Below the pieces are notes generated by a model. It ran no database searches. It was not told the origin of the DNA and worked only from the letters and a program-made list of their open reading frames with translations. Positions 46,260 to 54,682 of a stretch of DNA of 64,000 bases are shown one piece after another; positions within the stretch are counted from its first letter, which is position 1; every line of letters starts with the position of its first letter. This DNA comes from Flavobacteriales bacterium UBA7430. Its GTDB lineage: Bacteria; Bacteroidota; Bacteroidia; Flavobacteriales; UBA7430. Both the position numbers and the translations under genes were made by a program. The stretch is taken from contig DLQO01000045.1 of assembly GCA_002478765.1 (NCBI GenBank), forward strand, positions 50,532 through 114,531, written 5' to 3'.

Positions 46260-46289
46260 CAAATTTAACACATTTCTGTTAGTACACAA
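46260..46289 (-). promoter_or_regulatory. Strong predicted promoter of rpmG
   Basis: On the minus strand TTG (46289-46287), a 19-base spacer, then TAAATTTG (46267-46260): a full match to the Bacteroidota TTG-N19-TAnnTTTG promoter, 22 bases before the rpmG ATG. Confidence 0.7.
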
Positions 46290-46418
46290 ACCAAAAGGAT
46301 GTAATCTTTAATTTTTCGTTAAGATGTGTTGAGCTATGTAACGATTAAAAGCGATTTTAGGATGATTATGCTGTATTTCAAACCCTCAAGCTGAATATCT
46401 TTCAAAGGTAAAATAGGT

Positions 46419-47543
46419 TTAACCCGGCTTTGCATCTTTCATTACATGACCTGAAATAGATTGAGCAATTCGCTCCGATGCACCTTCACCACCTAATGAA
46501 TGTCGCAAAGTGTTGTAATGATTCTGCATCTCCAAGATGCCTTCCTCAGAAAGCAACCTCTGTAGCTCGACAACCATATTTGGAACCGTTAAATCTTCTT
46601 GGAGCAACTCTTTCACAATTTCTTGATCGCTTATTAAGTTCACCAGAGAAATATATTTAACATCAACCAAAACCTTCGCAATGGCAAAAGACAACCAACT
46701 TGCTTGATAACAAACTACCTGTGGCACATTAAAAAGTGCCGTCTCTAAAGTTGCCGTTCCCGAACTAACTAGTGCTGCGTCAGCCTCTTCAAAGAGAGGG
46801 TAAGTCTGACTGAAGACAACTTTAATCTGAGAATCTTTCAAGAAACTTTGATAAAACTCTTTACCTAAAGACTCTACTCCTGCTACAACAAAGTCACATT
46901 GAGGGAAATGCTTTTCCACGGCGAGCATTTTCGGTAGCATCTTATTCAATTCTTGAACTCGACTCCCTGGCAAAAGAGCTACCAAAGGTCTGCCCGACCT
47001 CTTCCAAATAATATCACTTTGCTTCCGACTAGTCTTATAGTTAGAAACTGCATCTAAAAGAGGGTGTCCTAAATACTCCACCTCATAGTTGTACTGTGCA
47101 TAAAAGTCCTTCTCAAAAGGAAGTATTACATACAACTTAGTCACATACTTTTTAATATCGTAAACTCGATTCTTCTTCCATGCCCACACTTGTGGGGATA
47201 TATAATAGTAAACCGGTATGTCGTGTTTTTTCGCAAATTTTGCTATACGCATGTTGAACCCAGGATAATCCACTAGAATCAAAGCGTCGGGCTTGTAGCT
47301 TAATATATCTTTCTTGCAAAACCGAATGTTCCTTAAAATAACTCTTAGATTCATCAACACCTCTAAAAAACCCATAAATGCTAGGTCTTTGTAATGTTTA
47401 ACCAGCGTGGCACCCTGAGATTTCATCATGTCTCCTCCCCAAGCACGCACATCCATACGCGCATCAATCTTTTTAAGATGACGCATCAAATTAGAAGCAT
47501 GTAAATCTCCTGATGCTTCTCCAGAAATGATGTAGTACTTCAT
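46419..47543 (-). CDS. lpxB: Lipid-A-disaccharide synthase
   Basis: GT19 glycosyltransferase that condenses UDP-diacylglucosamine with lipid X in lipid A synthesis at the inner membrane face. It is 374 residues. YIISGEASGDLHASNLM is the N-terminal signature, VDYPGFNMRIAKFA and YYISPQVWAWKKNR the mid-domain, and LLPGSRVQELNKMLP with the SGTATLETALFNVPQVVCY acceptor/nucleotide region follow. Its start shares ATGA with ridA. Last gene of the surE group. Confidence 0.95.
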   Translation of the reverse strand: MKYYIISGEASGDLHASNLMRHLKKIDARMDVRAWGGDMMKSQGATLVKHYKDLAFMGFLEVLMNLRVILRNIRFCKKDILSYKPDALILVDYPGFNMRIAKFAKKHDIPVYYYISPQVWAWKKNRVYDIKKYVTKLYVILPFEKDFYAQYNYEVEYLGHPLLDAVSNYKTSRKQSDIIWKRSGRPLVALLPGSRVQELNKMLPKMLAVEKHFPQCDFVVAGVESLGKEFYQSFLKDSQIKVVFSQTYPLFEEADAALVSSGTATLETALFNVPQVVCYQASWLSFAIAKVLVDVKYISLVNLISDQEIVKELLQEDLTVPNMVVELQRLLSEEGILEMQNHYNTLRHSLGGEGASERIAQSISGHVMKDAKPG

Positions 47544-47926
47544 GACTTTTCTTTTACGGCTGTTGCTTCAATTTCAATAAGGAGATCCGGATGTAATAAG
47601 TTTGAAACCTCTACGATCGTAGATGCTGGTGAAACATCTTCGAATAAGTATGAATGTACCTTTGCTACTTCTTTCCAAAGGGAAATGTCAGTGATAAAAA
47701 TTCGAGTTCTAACGACATCACTCAGAGTAAATCCGGCCTCTACCAATATGTGTTCAATTTTTTTGATTGAATACTCCGTCTGTAAGGTTACATCTCCAAC
47801 ACCAACAACGCGACTATCTTCATAAGCCGAAGTTCCCGACACCTCAACGGCATTGCCTATTTGCACGGCTCTAGAAGAATCAAAAACTTCTTCGATTTCA
47901 CTATTTGAGCTCCAATTGATTCGCAT
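47540..47926 (-). CDS. RidA family protein
   Basis: A 128-residue YjgF/RidA/UK114 protein. VQIGNAVEVSGTSAYED, TEYSIKKIEHILVEAGFTLSDVVRTRIFITD and SNLLHPDLLIEIEATAV cover the family pattern; the Arg in VVRTRIF corresponds to the catalytic Arg of true RidA deaminases that hydrolyse reactive enamines. The GTSAYED segment differs from the canonical SGQ, so it may be a Rid subfamily with other substrates. Adjacent to lpxB and a small membrane gene with 4- and 1-base overlaps. Confidence 0.85.
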   Translation of the reverse strand: MRINWSSNSEIEEVFDSSRAVQIGNAVEVSGTSAYEDSRVVGVGDVTLQTEYSIKKIEHILVEAGFTLSDVVRTRIFITDISLWKEVAKVHSYLFEDVSPASTIVEVSNLLHPDLLIEIEATAVKEKS

Positions 47927-48204
47927 TAAAAAATGAGCATTTCATGAGAAATTATATACCATAATGCAAGTGAAAAAGTACTCAACAACATGCCTCTACC
48001 CAAACGATCTTTTTTATGTTTTGTTAAAATTGATCTAAATAATGGGAAATTAACAAAAAGTGCAATCACCTGCATGGTTGACTCTCTCAATAGATTTTCA
48101 CTCGAAACCAAATCTAAAGTGGCAGCCAAAGTGACATAAACCAATACGGGTACTAAAACTCCAATTATAACACCCAAGAGCATGTGATCTTTTAGCTTAT
48201 CCAT
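47926..48204 (-). CDS. Small membrane protein of unknown function
   Basis: A 92-residue protein with three predicted helices: about residues 9-29 (LLGVIIGVLVPVLVYVTLAA), a weaker one around 43-57, and 71-90 (LLSTFSLALWYIISHEML). A basic loop LTKHKKDRLGRG lies between the last two. I do not recognise a family. It is tightly nested between surE and ridA in the lpxB operon (8-base overlap with surE), which hints at an envelope role without proving it. Confidence 0.7.
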   Translation of the reverse strand: MDKLKDHMLLGVIIGVLVPVLVYVTLAATLDLVSSENLLRESTMQVIALFVNFPLFRSILTKHKKDRLGRGMLLSTFSLALWYIISHEMLIF

Positions 48205-48973
48205 GATTCATTGCTTTTAAGTTTTGAACAAGCTGATGCGCAGTCAGATCAAACATAACGGGAACAACCGATATGTAGTTGTTATTCAAGGCCCATATAT
48301 CTGTATCGGTACCTTCATCGGCATTCTCAAACTTACCCGTTAACCAATAATAGGTTTTCCCCATAGGGTTTACTCGTTCGTCAAATTCCTCATCCCAATT
48401 TCCATTGGCCTGACGACAAACGCGCACCCCTTTTAATGCATCTTTCTTGACGTTAGGTATGTTTACGTTTAAGCAAGTTCCCTTTGGAATTGGATTTTCT
48501 AAAACTTGCTCAGCAATTTTAAGAACATAATCTTCACACTGAGAAAAATCAGCATCATGAGAGTAATCAAGTAATGAAAAACCAATGGAAGGAATCCCTT
48601 CTATAGCACCTTCAATAGCCGCTGCCATCGTCCCTGAATACAATACATTGATGGATGCATTGGACCCATGATTGATTCCAGAAACGCACAAATCAGGCTT
48701 TCGTGGCACTAATTTATTCATGGCAAGTTTAACGCAATCTACAGGAGTTCCCGAACAAGCGTATTCGACTTGATTCCCTTCATCCACCTGAACTCGATTC
48801 GCATGAAGCATGGAGTTTAAAGTTATGGCATGTCCCATTCCCGATTGCGGACTGTCTGGCGCAACGACCATAACCTCCCCCAAGGTTTTCATAAGGCGAA
48901 TCAATGTTCGTATGCCTGGCGCAGTAACGCCATCATCATTTACCACAAGTATCAGAGGTCTTTCTTTATCCAT
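48197..48973 (-). CDS. surE: 5'/3'-nucleotidase SurE
   Basis: Metal-dependent phosphatase acting on nucleoside monophosphates, 258 residues. The LILVVNDDGVTAPGIRTL N-terminus supplies metal ligands Asp13 and Asp14; VVAPDSPQSGMGHAIT, SGTPVDCVKLAM and VSGINHGSNASINVLYSGTMAAA complete the active site. First gene of the overlapping surE-membrane protein-ridA-lpxB group, divergent from the YugP-like gene across 148 bp. Confidence 0.95.
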   Translation of the reverse strand: MDKERPLILVVNDDGVTAPGIRTLIRLMKTLGEVMVVAPDSPQSGMGHAITLNSMLHANRVQVDEGNQVEYACSGTPVDCVKLAMNKLVPRKPDLCVSGINHGSNASINVLYSGTMAAAIEGAIEGIPSIGFSLLDYSHDADFSQCEDYVLKIAEQVLENPIPKGTCLNVNIPNVKKDALKGVRVCRQANGNWDEEFDERVNPMGKTYYWLTGKFENADEGTDTDIWALNNNYISVVPVMFDLTAHQLVQNLKAMNHG

Positions 48974-49095
48974 AATTGGTTGAAACTTAATCGATAAAAA
49001 TTAATGATTGTCAAAACAAAAAATAATGAGCTTGAAAATCAACTATACAAATAATAGTTTTACAAAACTATCGTTTTCATTTTAATCGCAATCCT

Positions 49096-49103
49096 TACAT
49101 TTG
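49096..49103 (+). promoter_or_regulatory. Predicted -7 box for the YugP-like gene
   Basis: TACATTTG matches TAnnTTTG and lies 18 bases before the ATG at 49122. Confidence 0.45.
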
Positions 49104-49121
49104 TAAAAACTAACATCGATT

Positions 49122-49808
49122 ATGATTATTCTATTCATTGCCTTTATGATTCTTGGCTGGGCTGTTCAGTCTAAACTCAAATCAAAATTTAAAAAATACA
49201 GTGCAACGCCCCTTTCATCAGGTCTATCTGGAAAAGAGGTGGCCGAAAAAATGTTAGCGGACCATGGCATTACGAAAGTACGCGTCATCAATACGCCTGG
49301 CAAATTAACAGACCACTACAACCCGAAAGACCTTACCATAAACTTAAGTCCCGAGGTTTACTCAGGAAGAAACATTTCTGCTGCTGCTGTTGCTGCGCAC
49401 GAGTGTGGGCATGCCGTTCAGCATGCTACGGCATACAAATGGCTGGAAATGCGTTCTCAGATGGTGCCTATGGTGTCTATCAGTTCTAAAATGCTAAACT
49501 TCATTTTCTTGGCAGGTTTATTTGGCATGGGGGTCTTACACCTTTTCTCAATGGAAATGGTAATCGTTGCCGTCATTTTCTTCCAAACCATGATAACTAT
49601 TTTTAGTGTCATCACATTACCCGTTGAATATGATGCCTCATACAGAGCTGTGGTTTGGCTAGAGCATGCAGGAATAACTCAACCTCATGAACTCGAAGGC
49701 GCGAATGATGCCTTGAAATGGGCTGCTAGGACCTATTTAGTATCTGCCATCGCTGCAATTACCTATTTGGCATACTATGTGATGATGTTCTTAGGTAACC
49801 GGGATTGA
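49122..49808 (+). CDS. YugP-like membrane zinc metallopeptidase
   Basis: A 228-residue membrane protein of the neutral zinc metallopeptidase family (YugP, PF04298). An N-terminal helix (2-16) precedes a cytoplasmic region, then the HExxH motif His93-Glu94-Cys-Gly-His97 in AAHECGHAVQ, and three further helices. LPVEYDASYRAVVWLEHAGI is the conserved downstream segment with a probable third ligand. Substrates are unknown. Confidence 0.88.
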   Translation: MIILFIAFMILGWAVQSKLKSKFKKYSATPLSSGLSGKEVAEKMLADHGITKVRVINTPGKLTDHYNPKDLTINLSPEVYSGRNISAAAVAAHECGHAVQHATAYKWLEMRSQMVPMVSISSKMLNFIFLAGLFGMGVLHLFSMEMVIVAVIFFQTMITIFSVITLPVEYDASYRAVVWLEHAGITQPHELEGANDALKWAARTYLVSAIAAITYLAYYVMMFLGNRD

Positions 49809-49881
49809 TATCCCATTAAAACAAACATAAAAAATAAAGGATGCAGTGTTCAAGCAAAAAAACGTTTAGATCAGATTTTAA

Positions 49882-52050
49882 ATGAAGATTAAATCTATTC
49901 TTAGCGTAATTTTAGCCCTTCACGTATCTGCCGTGCTTCTGGCTCAAAACAAGAAGATTCAACTTGAAGACATCTGGTCCAGCAACACCTTTACTCCAGA
50001 GTGGGTCCGGGGGATTAATTCTATGAATGATGGGCTACATTACTCATCTTTAAATTATGGCAACCACCACGTATACATTACCAAACACACCTACGAATCT
50101 GGAGACTCGGTCTCTACAATACTAAGCTCTGAGGATACAGGGGACTTATTATTCCATTCATACAGCTTTAGTTCCGATGAGCAAAAACTTTTGCTGCCCA
50201 CAGAAACTGAATCTATTTACCGGCATTCGTCACAGTCTAAATACTATATTTTTGATAGGGCATCAAAGACTATTCAAAAGTTATCTGAAGGCAAACAACG
50301 TTTGGCTCAATTTTCTCCAAATGGTTCCCAAGTTGCCTTTGTTCGCCAAAACAATCTATTCATCAAAGACTTAAACACCCAATCTGAAGTGCAAATCACT
50401 CAGGACGGCGAACTAAACAAAATCATCAATGGTGCCACTGATTGGGTTTACGAGGAAGAGTTTGGATTTGATCAGGCTTATCAATGGAATCCCGCTGGGA
50501 CTAAAATTGCCTACTACAAATTTAATGAGGAAATGGTAGCCGAATTTAGCATGGACGTATTCCAAGATCTCTACCCAAGTCAAAGTCGTTTCAAATACCC
50601 CAAAGCAGGTGAAAAAAATGCGACGGTAGAAATCTTAATTTATGACCTAGATTCAAGAACGACTCAAGCGGCCCAAATTGAAACAGAAGACGAATTTTAC
50701 ATCCCAAGGATCAAATGGACTCAAAATGAAAATATACTTTCTGTTCAGAGAATGAACCGCCACCAAAATAACTTAGACCTCATCCTTGTGGATGCAAATA
50801 ACGGTTCTGCAAAAACCATTCATAGAGAAACCGATGCTGCCTACATCGATATAAATGACAATCTTACATTTTTAAAAGATGGAAAGCACTTCATTTGGAC
50901 GAGTGAAAAGTCAGGGTACAATCAAATATACTTGCACAATTTAAAAGGCAGACAACTGCGTAAAATTAGTAAAGGTTCATATGATGTAACTGACTTCTAT
51001 GGAATTAATGAGCATATAAACGTACTTTACTATGCTTCATCAGAGCGGAGTCCAATGCATAGAGATGTCTACTCAATCCAATTAAATGGCAAAAACAAAA
51101 CAATCTTAACTACTAAAGAAGGGACTAATTCAGCCACTTTCAGTACCAACTTTGATTATTTCATCAATCAACACTCCAGTGCAAACACCCCCTATTACTT
51201 CAGCTTGTTTAATTCAAAAGGTAATGAAATTCGAAAGCTCAAAGGCAATACTCAATTAAACAAGACCCTTTTAGAGTATGATTTGAGCAAAAAAGAATTT
51301 TTCAACTTCAAAACAACGGATGGAGTTGATCTTAATGGCTGGCTGATGAAACCAAACAATTTCGACCCCAATACAGAGCACCCCTTATTTATGTATGTGT
51401 ATGGTGGACCCGGATCACAACAAGTTTCTGATGCATGGGGTGGGTCTAACTACATGTGGTTTCAGATGCTAACCCAACTTGGGTATGTGGTTGCCTGCAT
51501 AGACAACCGAGGTACAGGTGCGCAGGGTTCAAAATTCAAAAAATCAACCTACAAGCAACTCGGTAATCTAGAAACAAAAGATCAAATTGAAGCTAACAAA
51601 TACCTCGGCAATCTCCCTTTCATAAATAAAGATAGAATCGGAATATTTGGTTGGAGCTATGGTGGATACATTTCATCATTATGTCTTTTAAAAGGAGCTG
51701 AAAACTTCAAAATGGCCATAGCAGTTGCTCCAGTAACCAATTGGCGCTATTACGACTCCATCTACACCGAACGCTACATGAGAACTCCTCAAGAGAATGC
51801 ATCAGGATACGATGAGAACTCCCCAATAAATCATGTTGAGAAACTTAAAGGTGACTATTTATTAATACACGGTTCGGCAGACGATAATGTACATTACCAG
51901 AACACTATGGAGATGACTAACGCCTTAATAAAGGCCAATAAGCAATTCGACTTATTCGTTTACCCCAATAGAAATCATGGTATATACGGAGGAAATACAC
52001 GCCTTCACTTATTTACCAAAATGACTCGTTATATTCAAGATAAGCTTTAA
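49882..52050 (+). CDS. Dipeptidyl peptidase IV-type S9 family peptidase
   Basis: An exported serine peptidase, 722 residues, that probably releases dipeptides (Xaa-Pro) from peptides in the periplasm. Signal peptide residues 1-21 (ending SAVLLAQ). The N-terminal beta-propeller contains YEEEFGFDQAYQWNPAGTKIAYYKFNE, the double-Glu motif (DWVYEEEF) that holds the substrate amino terminus. The C-terminal hydrolase has the triad Ser592 (GWSYGG), Asp667 (SADDNV) and His699 (NRNHGIY). Followed by a peptide transporter after 45 bases, a sensible functional pair. Confidence 0.92.
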   Translation: MKIKSILSVILALHVSAVLLAQNKKIQLEDIWSSNTFTPEWVRGINSMNDGLHYSSLNYGNHHVYITKHTYESGDSVSTILSSEDTGDLLFHSYSFSSDEQKLLLPTETESIYRHSSQSKYYIFDRASKTIQKLSEGKQRLAQFSPNGSQVAFVRQNNLFIKDLNTQSEVQITQDGELNKIINGATDWVYEEEFGFDQAYQWNPAGTKIAYYKFNEEMVAEFSMDVFQDLYPSQSRFKYPKAGEKNATVEILIYDLDSRTTQAAQIETEDEFYIPRIKWTQNENILSVQRMNRHQNNLDLILVDANNGSAKTIHRETDAAYIDINDNLTFLKDGKHFIWTSEKSGYNQIYLHNLKGRQLRKISKGSYDVTDFYGINEHINVLYYASSERSPMHRDVYSIQLNGKNKTILTTKEGTNSATFSTNFDYFINQHSSANTPYYFSLFNSKGNEIRKLKGNTQLNKTLLEYDLSKKEFFNFKTTDGVDLNGWLMKPNNFDPNTEHPLFMYVYGGPGSQQVSDAWGGSNYMWFQMLTQLGYVVACIDNRGTGAQGSKFKKSTYKQLGNLETKDQIEANKYLGNLPFINKDRIGIFGWSYGGYISSLCLLKGAENFKMAIAVAPVTNWRYYDSIYTERYMRTPQENASGYDENSPINHVEKLKGDYLLIHGSADDNVHYQNTMEMTNALIKANKQFDLFVYPNRNHGIYGGNTRLHLFTKMTRYIQDKL

Positions 52051-52095
52051 AATATATTTTTCGTTAATTTATTCAATTCTTCTAAAAGAACAATC

Positions 52096-53712
52096 ATGAA
52101 ACAAGAATCTCAAATGTTAGGACACCCAAAAGGCCTGTTCTATTTATTTTTTGCGGAATTGTGGGAGCGATTCTCCTATTATGGAATGCGTGCGCTATTG
52201 ACCTTATACATGGTGAAAGAGTTTTTCTATTGGATGACCGATGAAGCATACCGTGAAGAGGTTTCCTTTGGGATATTTGCCGCATATGGATCTTTAGTAT
52301 ATGCCACCCCCGTATTGGGAGGTATGATTGCCGACCGATATATCGGATTTAAAAAATCAATCATGCTCGGTGGGATACTCATGGCTTTAGGTCACTTCTT
52401 CATGGCTTTCTACTTCGATAAGGGTGTTTTAGGTTTTGACACCATCAGTCTCAACAACTTCTTTTTCTATACCGCTTTGGCGCTTCTTATTGTTGGAAAC
52501 GGATTTTTCAAACCCAACATTTCTACGATGGTAGGTCGTTTGTACCCTGAGGGTGACAATCGAAGAGATTCCGGTTTCACCATTTTTTATATGGGAATTA
52601 ATGCCGGGGCATTTTTAGCGCCTCTTGTATGCGGATGGTTAGGGTATGCATATGGCTGGCACTACGGATTTGGCGCAGCTGGTGTAGGAATGATTGCTGG
52701 TTTAATTGTATTTATGAGAGGAATGAATAATGGAGCATTCGGTGCGAATGGTGATCAACCAGAGGCATATGTAGAAAAGAAAATGTACGGTATACGGACG
52801 GATTATTTTTTCTACATCGTAGCACTGGCTATGGTGCCTATCTCTGCATTTCTAGTTAAGAACAACGCCATGGAAGTCTTTGATGGTTTGCAATTACACT
52901 CCTCAATATTATCTCTTTTAGGGATTGTCATTCTTGGGGTAATTGTTAAAAAAATGACGATATTATCTAAAGTTGAAATATTTCGCCTGGTAAGCATATT
53001 GGTTCTCACACTACTGATTACCGTATTTTGGTCTTTCTTTGAACTCGCTGGAACAGCAATCACACTTTTTGCAGAAAGAAATGTCAACCTTTCGCTGATG
53101 AATGCTTCTCAAACGAACGCCATTAACCCGGGATATATCATTTTCTTAGCCATCCCTTTTTCTATGATGTGGGTCTATTTATCCAAGACACAAAGAAATC
53201 CGATTACCCCAATTAAATTTGCTCTAGGGATTCTACAATTGGGCCTTGGATTTATTGTTTTTGCGATGAGCGCCCAATTTATGGATGACGCAGGAAAAAC
53301 ACCCTTCATGTTTCTCATGATCGGATACTTATTACTTACGACGGGTGAATTATTTATTTCTCCCATTGGACTTTCCAAAGTCACAGAATTATCTCCAAAA
53401 AGTATGACCGCATTTATGATGGGTGTATACTTCCTCTCTTCATCATATGCACACTACATTTCAGGTGTAATTGCCAAACTCACGACCACGCCCGAATCAG
53501 GAATCACCCCAGAACCCGGTTTCATGACAACCATGATTGAAACAGTAACTGGATTTGCAGGTGCAGCAACTACGTCCACCTCTGAAAGTGTATTATCCTT
53601 GTTGAATTATACCACTATATTCACTCAAGTAGGTATAGTCGCGATAGGAATGGCATTTGTTTCATTCATATTGTCTCCAATCCTAAAAAAATGGATGCAC
53701 GGCGTACATTGA
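52096..53712 (+). CDS. POT family proton-coupled peptide transporter
   Basis: A 538-residue membrane transporter of the POT/PTR family. The E-x-x-E-R-F motif is present as ELWERFSYYGMRALLTLYM in helix 1, GGMIADRYIGFKKSIMLGG follows helix 2, and NGFFKPNISTMVGRLYPEGDNRRDSGFTIFYMGIN is the PTR signature (DxGFxxFYxxIN). About 14 helices, with an elongated loop region 225-260. It imports di- and tripeptides with protons, which would use products of the DPP-IV-like peptidase upstream. Confidence 0.92.
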   Translation: MKQESQMLGHPKGLFYLFFAELWERFSYYGMRALLTLYMVKEFFYWMTDEAYREEVSFGIFAAYGSLVYATPVLGGMIADRYIGFKKSIMLGGILMALGHFFMAFYFDKGVLGFDTISLNNFFFYTALALLIVGNGFFKPNISTMVGRLYPEGDNRRDSGFTIFYMGINAGAFLAPLVCGWLGYAYGWHYGFGAAGVGMIAGLIVFMRGMNNGAFGANGDQPEAYVEKKMYGIRTDYFFYIVALAMVPISAFLVKNNAMEVFDGLQLHSSILSLLGIVILGVIVKKMTILSKVEIFRLVSILVLTLLITVFWSFFELAGTAITLFAERNVNLSLMNASQTNAINPGYIIFLAIPFSMMWVYLSKTQRNPITPIKFALGILQLGLGFIVFAMSAQFMDDAGKTPFMFLMIGYLLLTTGELFISPIGLSKVTELSPKSMTAFMMGVYFLSSSYAHYISGVIAKLTTTPESGITPEPGFMTTMIETVTGFAGAATTSTSESVLSLLNYTTIFTQVGIVAIGMAFVSFILSPILKKWMHGVH

Positions 53713-53789
53713 TGCAATTGGAATAAAAAGGTAGACTTAAAAATACTTTTTTGTTCCTCAGTCATTCAACAACAATTAAATATTAATTG

Positions 53790-53797
53790 TAATTTTG
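53790..53797 (+). promoter_or_regulatory. Predicted -7 box for the thioredoxin-fold gene
   Basis: TAATTTTG matches TAnnTTTG, 19 bases before the ATG at 53817. Confidence 0.45.
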
Positions 53798-53816
53798 GGT
53801 AGCGAAAACAAACACC

Positions 53817-54371
53817 ATGAAGAACTTAATATACAGTTTACTGATACTCTCCTACTTTTCTGCAAGCTCATTTGCACAAAGCAATCAGATACAATGGCGT
53901 AGCATTGAAGAAGTTGAAGCCCTTCAAATGAAAGAAGCACGCAAAGTGCTTATGGATGTGTACACCACCTGGTGTGGCCCTTGTAAGCTGATGATGAAAA
54001 ACACCTTCAGCAACAAAAATGTCATCGAATACATCAACAAACATTACTACGCCGTAAAATTTGACGCAGAAAGTGGAAAGGACGTAACCTTTAAAGGTAA
54101 TGTTTACTCCAACCCAGATTACAATCCAAATGCTTATCGAAAAGCATCTCACCAACTTGCTCAGGCCTTCAATGTGAACTCATATCCAACAGTCATTTAC
54201 ATGGATGAAAATATGGAGGTGATTGCGCCCATAAAAGGTTATTTGAAACCCGACCAAATCGAATTGTATTTGAAATTATTTGCTGAAAACATTTATTTAG
54301 AGGTCAAATCAAAAGATGATTTTCAAAAATTTCAAGCAAATTTCAAACCTTCATTTCACATAGTGAACTAA
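53817..54371 (+). CDS. Exported thioredoxin-fold protein
   Basis: A 184-residue periplasmic protein with signal peptide 1-20 and one thioredoxin domain of the DUF255/thioredoxin_7 type. The active-site motif is Trp52-Cys53-Gly-Pro-Cys56 in YTTWCGPCKLM; VNSYPTVIYMDEN contains the cis-Pro. It probably reduces or isomerises disulfides or keeps cytochrome apoproteins reduced; the partner is unknown. Single gene, followed by a 311-base gap. Confidence 0.88.
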   Translation: MKNLIYSLLILSYFSASSFAQSNQIQWRSIEEVEALQMKEARKVLMDVYTTWCGPCKLMMKNTFSNKNVIEYINKHYYAVKFDAESGKDVTFKGNVYSNPDYNPNAYRKASHQLAQAFNVNSYPTVIYMDENMEVIAPIKGYLKPDQIELYLKLFAENIYLEVKSKDDFQKFQANFKPSFHIVN

Positions 54372-54682
54372 TCGTTTAGGTTTTACAAAACCCAGTGAAA
54401 CACCCGAGCACCAAACTCATAAACCCTTCATAAACAATGATTCACGTAACCACATACGTTACTCATCCTATAGATTTTATTTCAAAACATCTATTTCGAA
54501 TAGAATTATCCGTTCCTTCTACCCCATAAATTCAACCTCGATAAAACGAATAATTCTTGTTATTTCCACATGAAAAAAGCTTGTAAACACAAAGGTTAGC
54601 CTGATGTATCGCAAATAAGCGCAAAATTATTAACTTTGCGATTGGTTGAAAAAAATTGATAAAATAAGCCCTTACTAAGACT
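54372..54682. other. Intergenic region without a gene (311 bp)
   Basis: No open frame with a plausible start. The only signal is TAACTTTG at 54631-54638, a likely -7 box of the pyruvate carboxylase gene (annotated separately). No hairpin with T run and no repeats were seen. Confidence 0.7.
54631..54638 (+). promoter_or_regulatory. Predicted -7 box for pyruvate carboxylase
   Basis: TAACTTTG matches TAnnTTTG, 44 bases before the pyruvate carboxylase ATG; no TTG is placed at -33. Confidence 0.45.
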
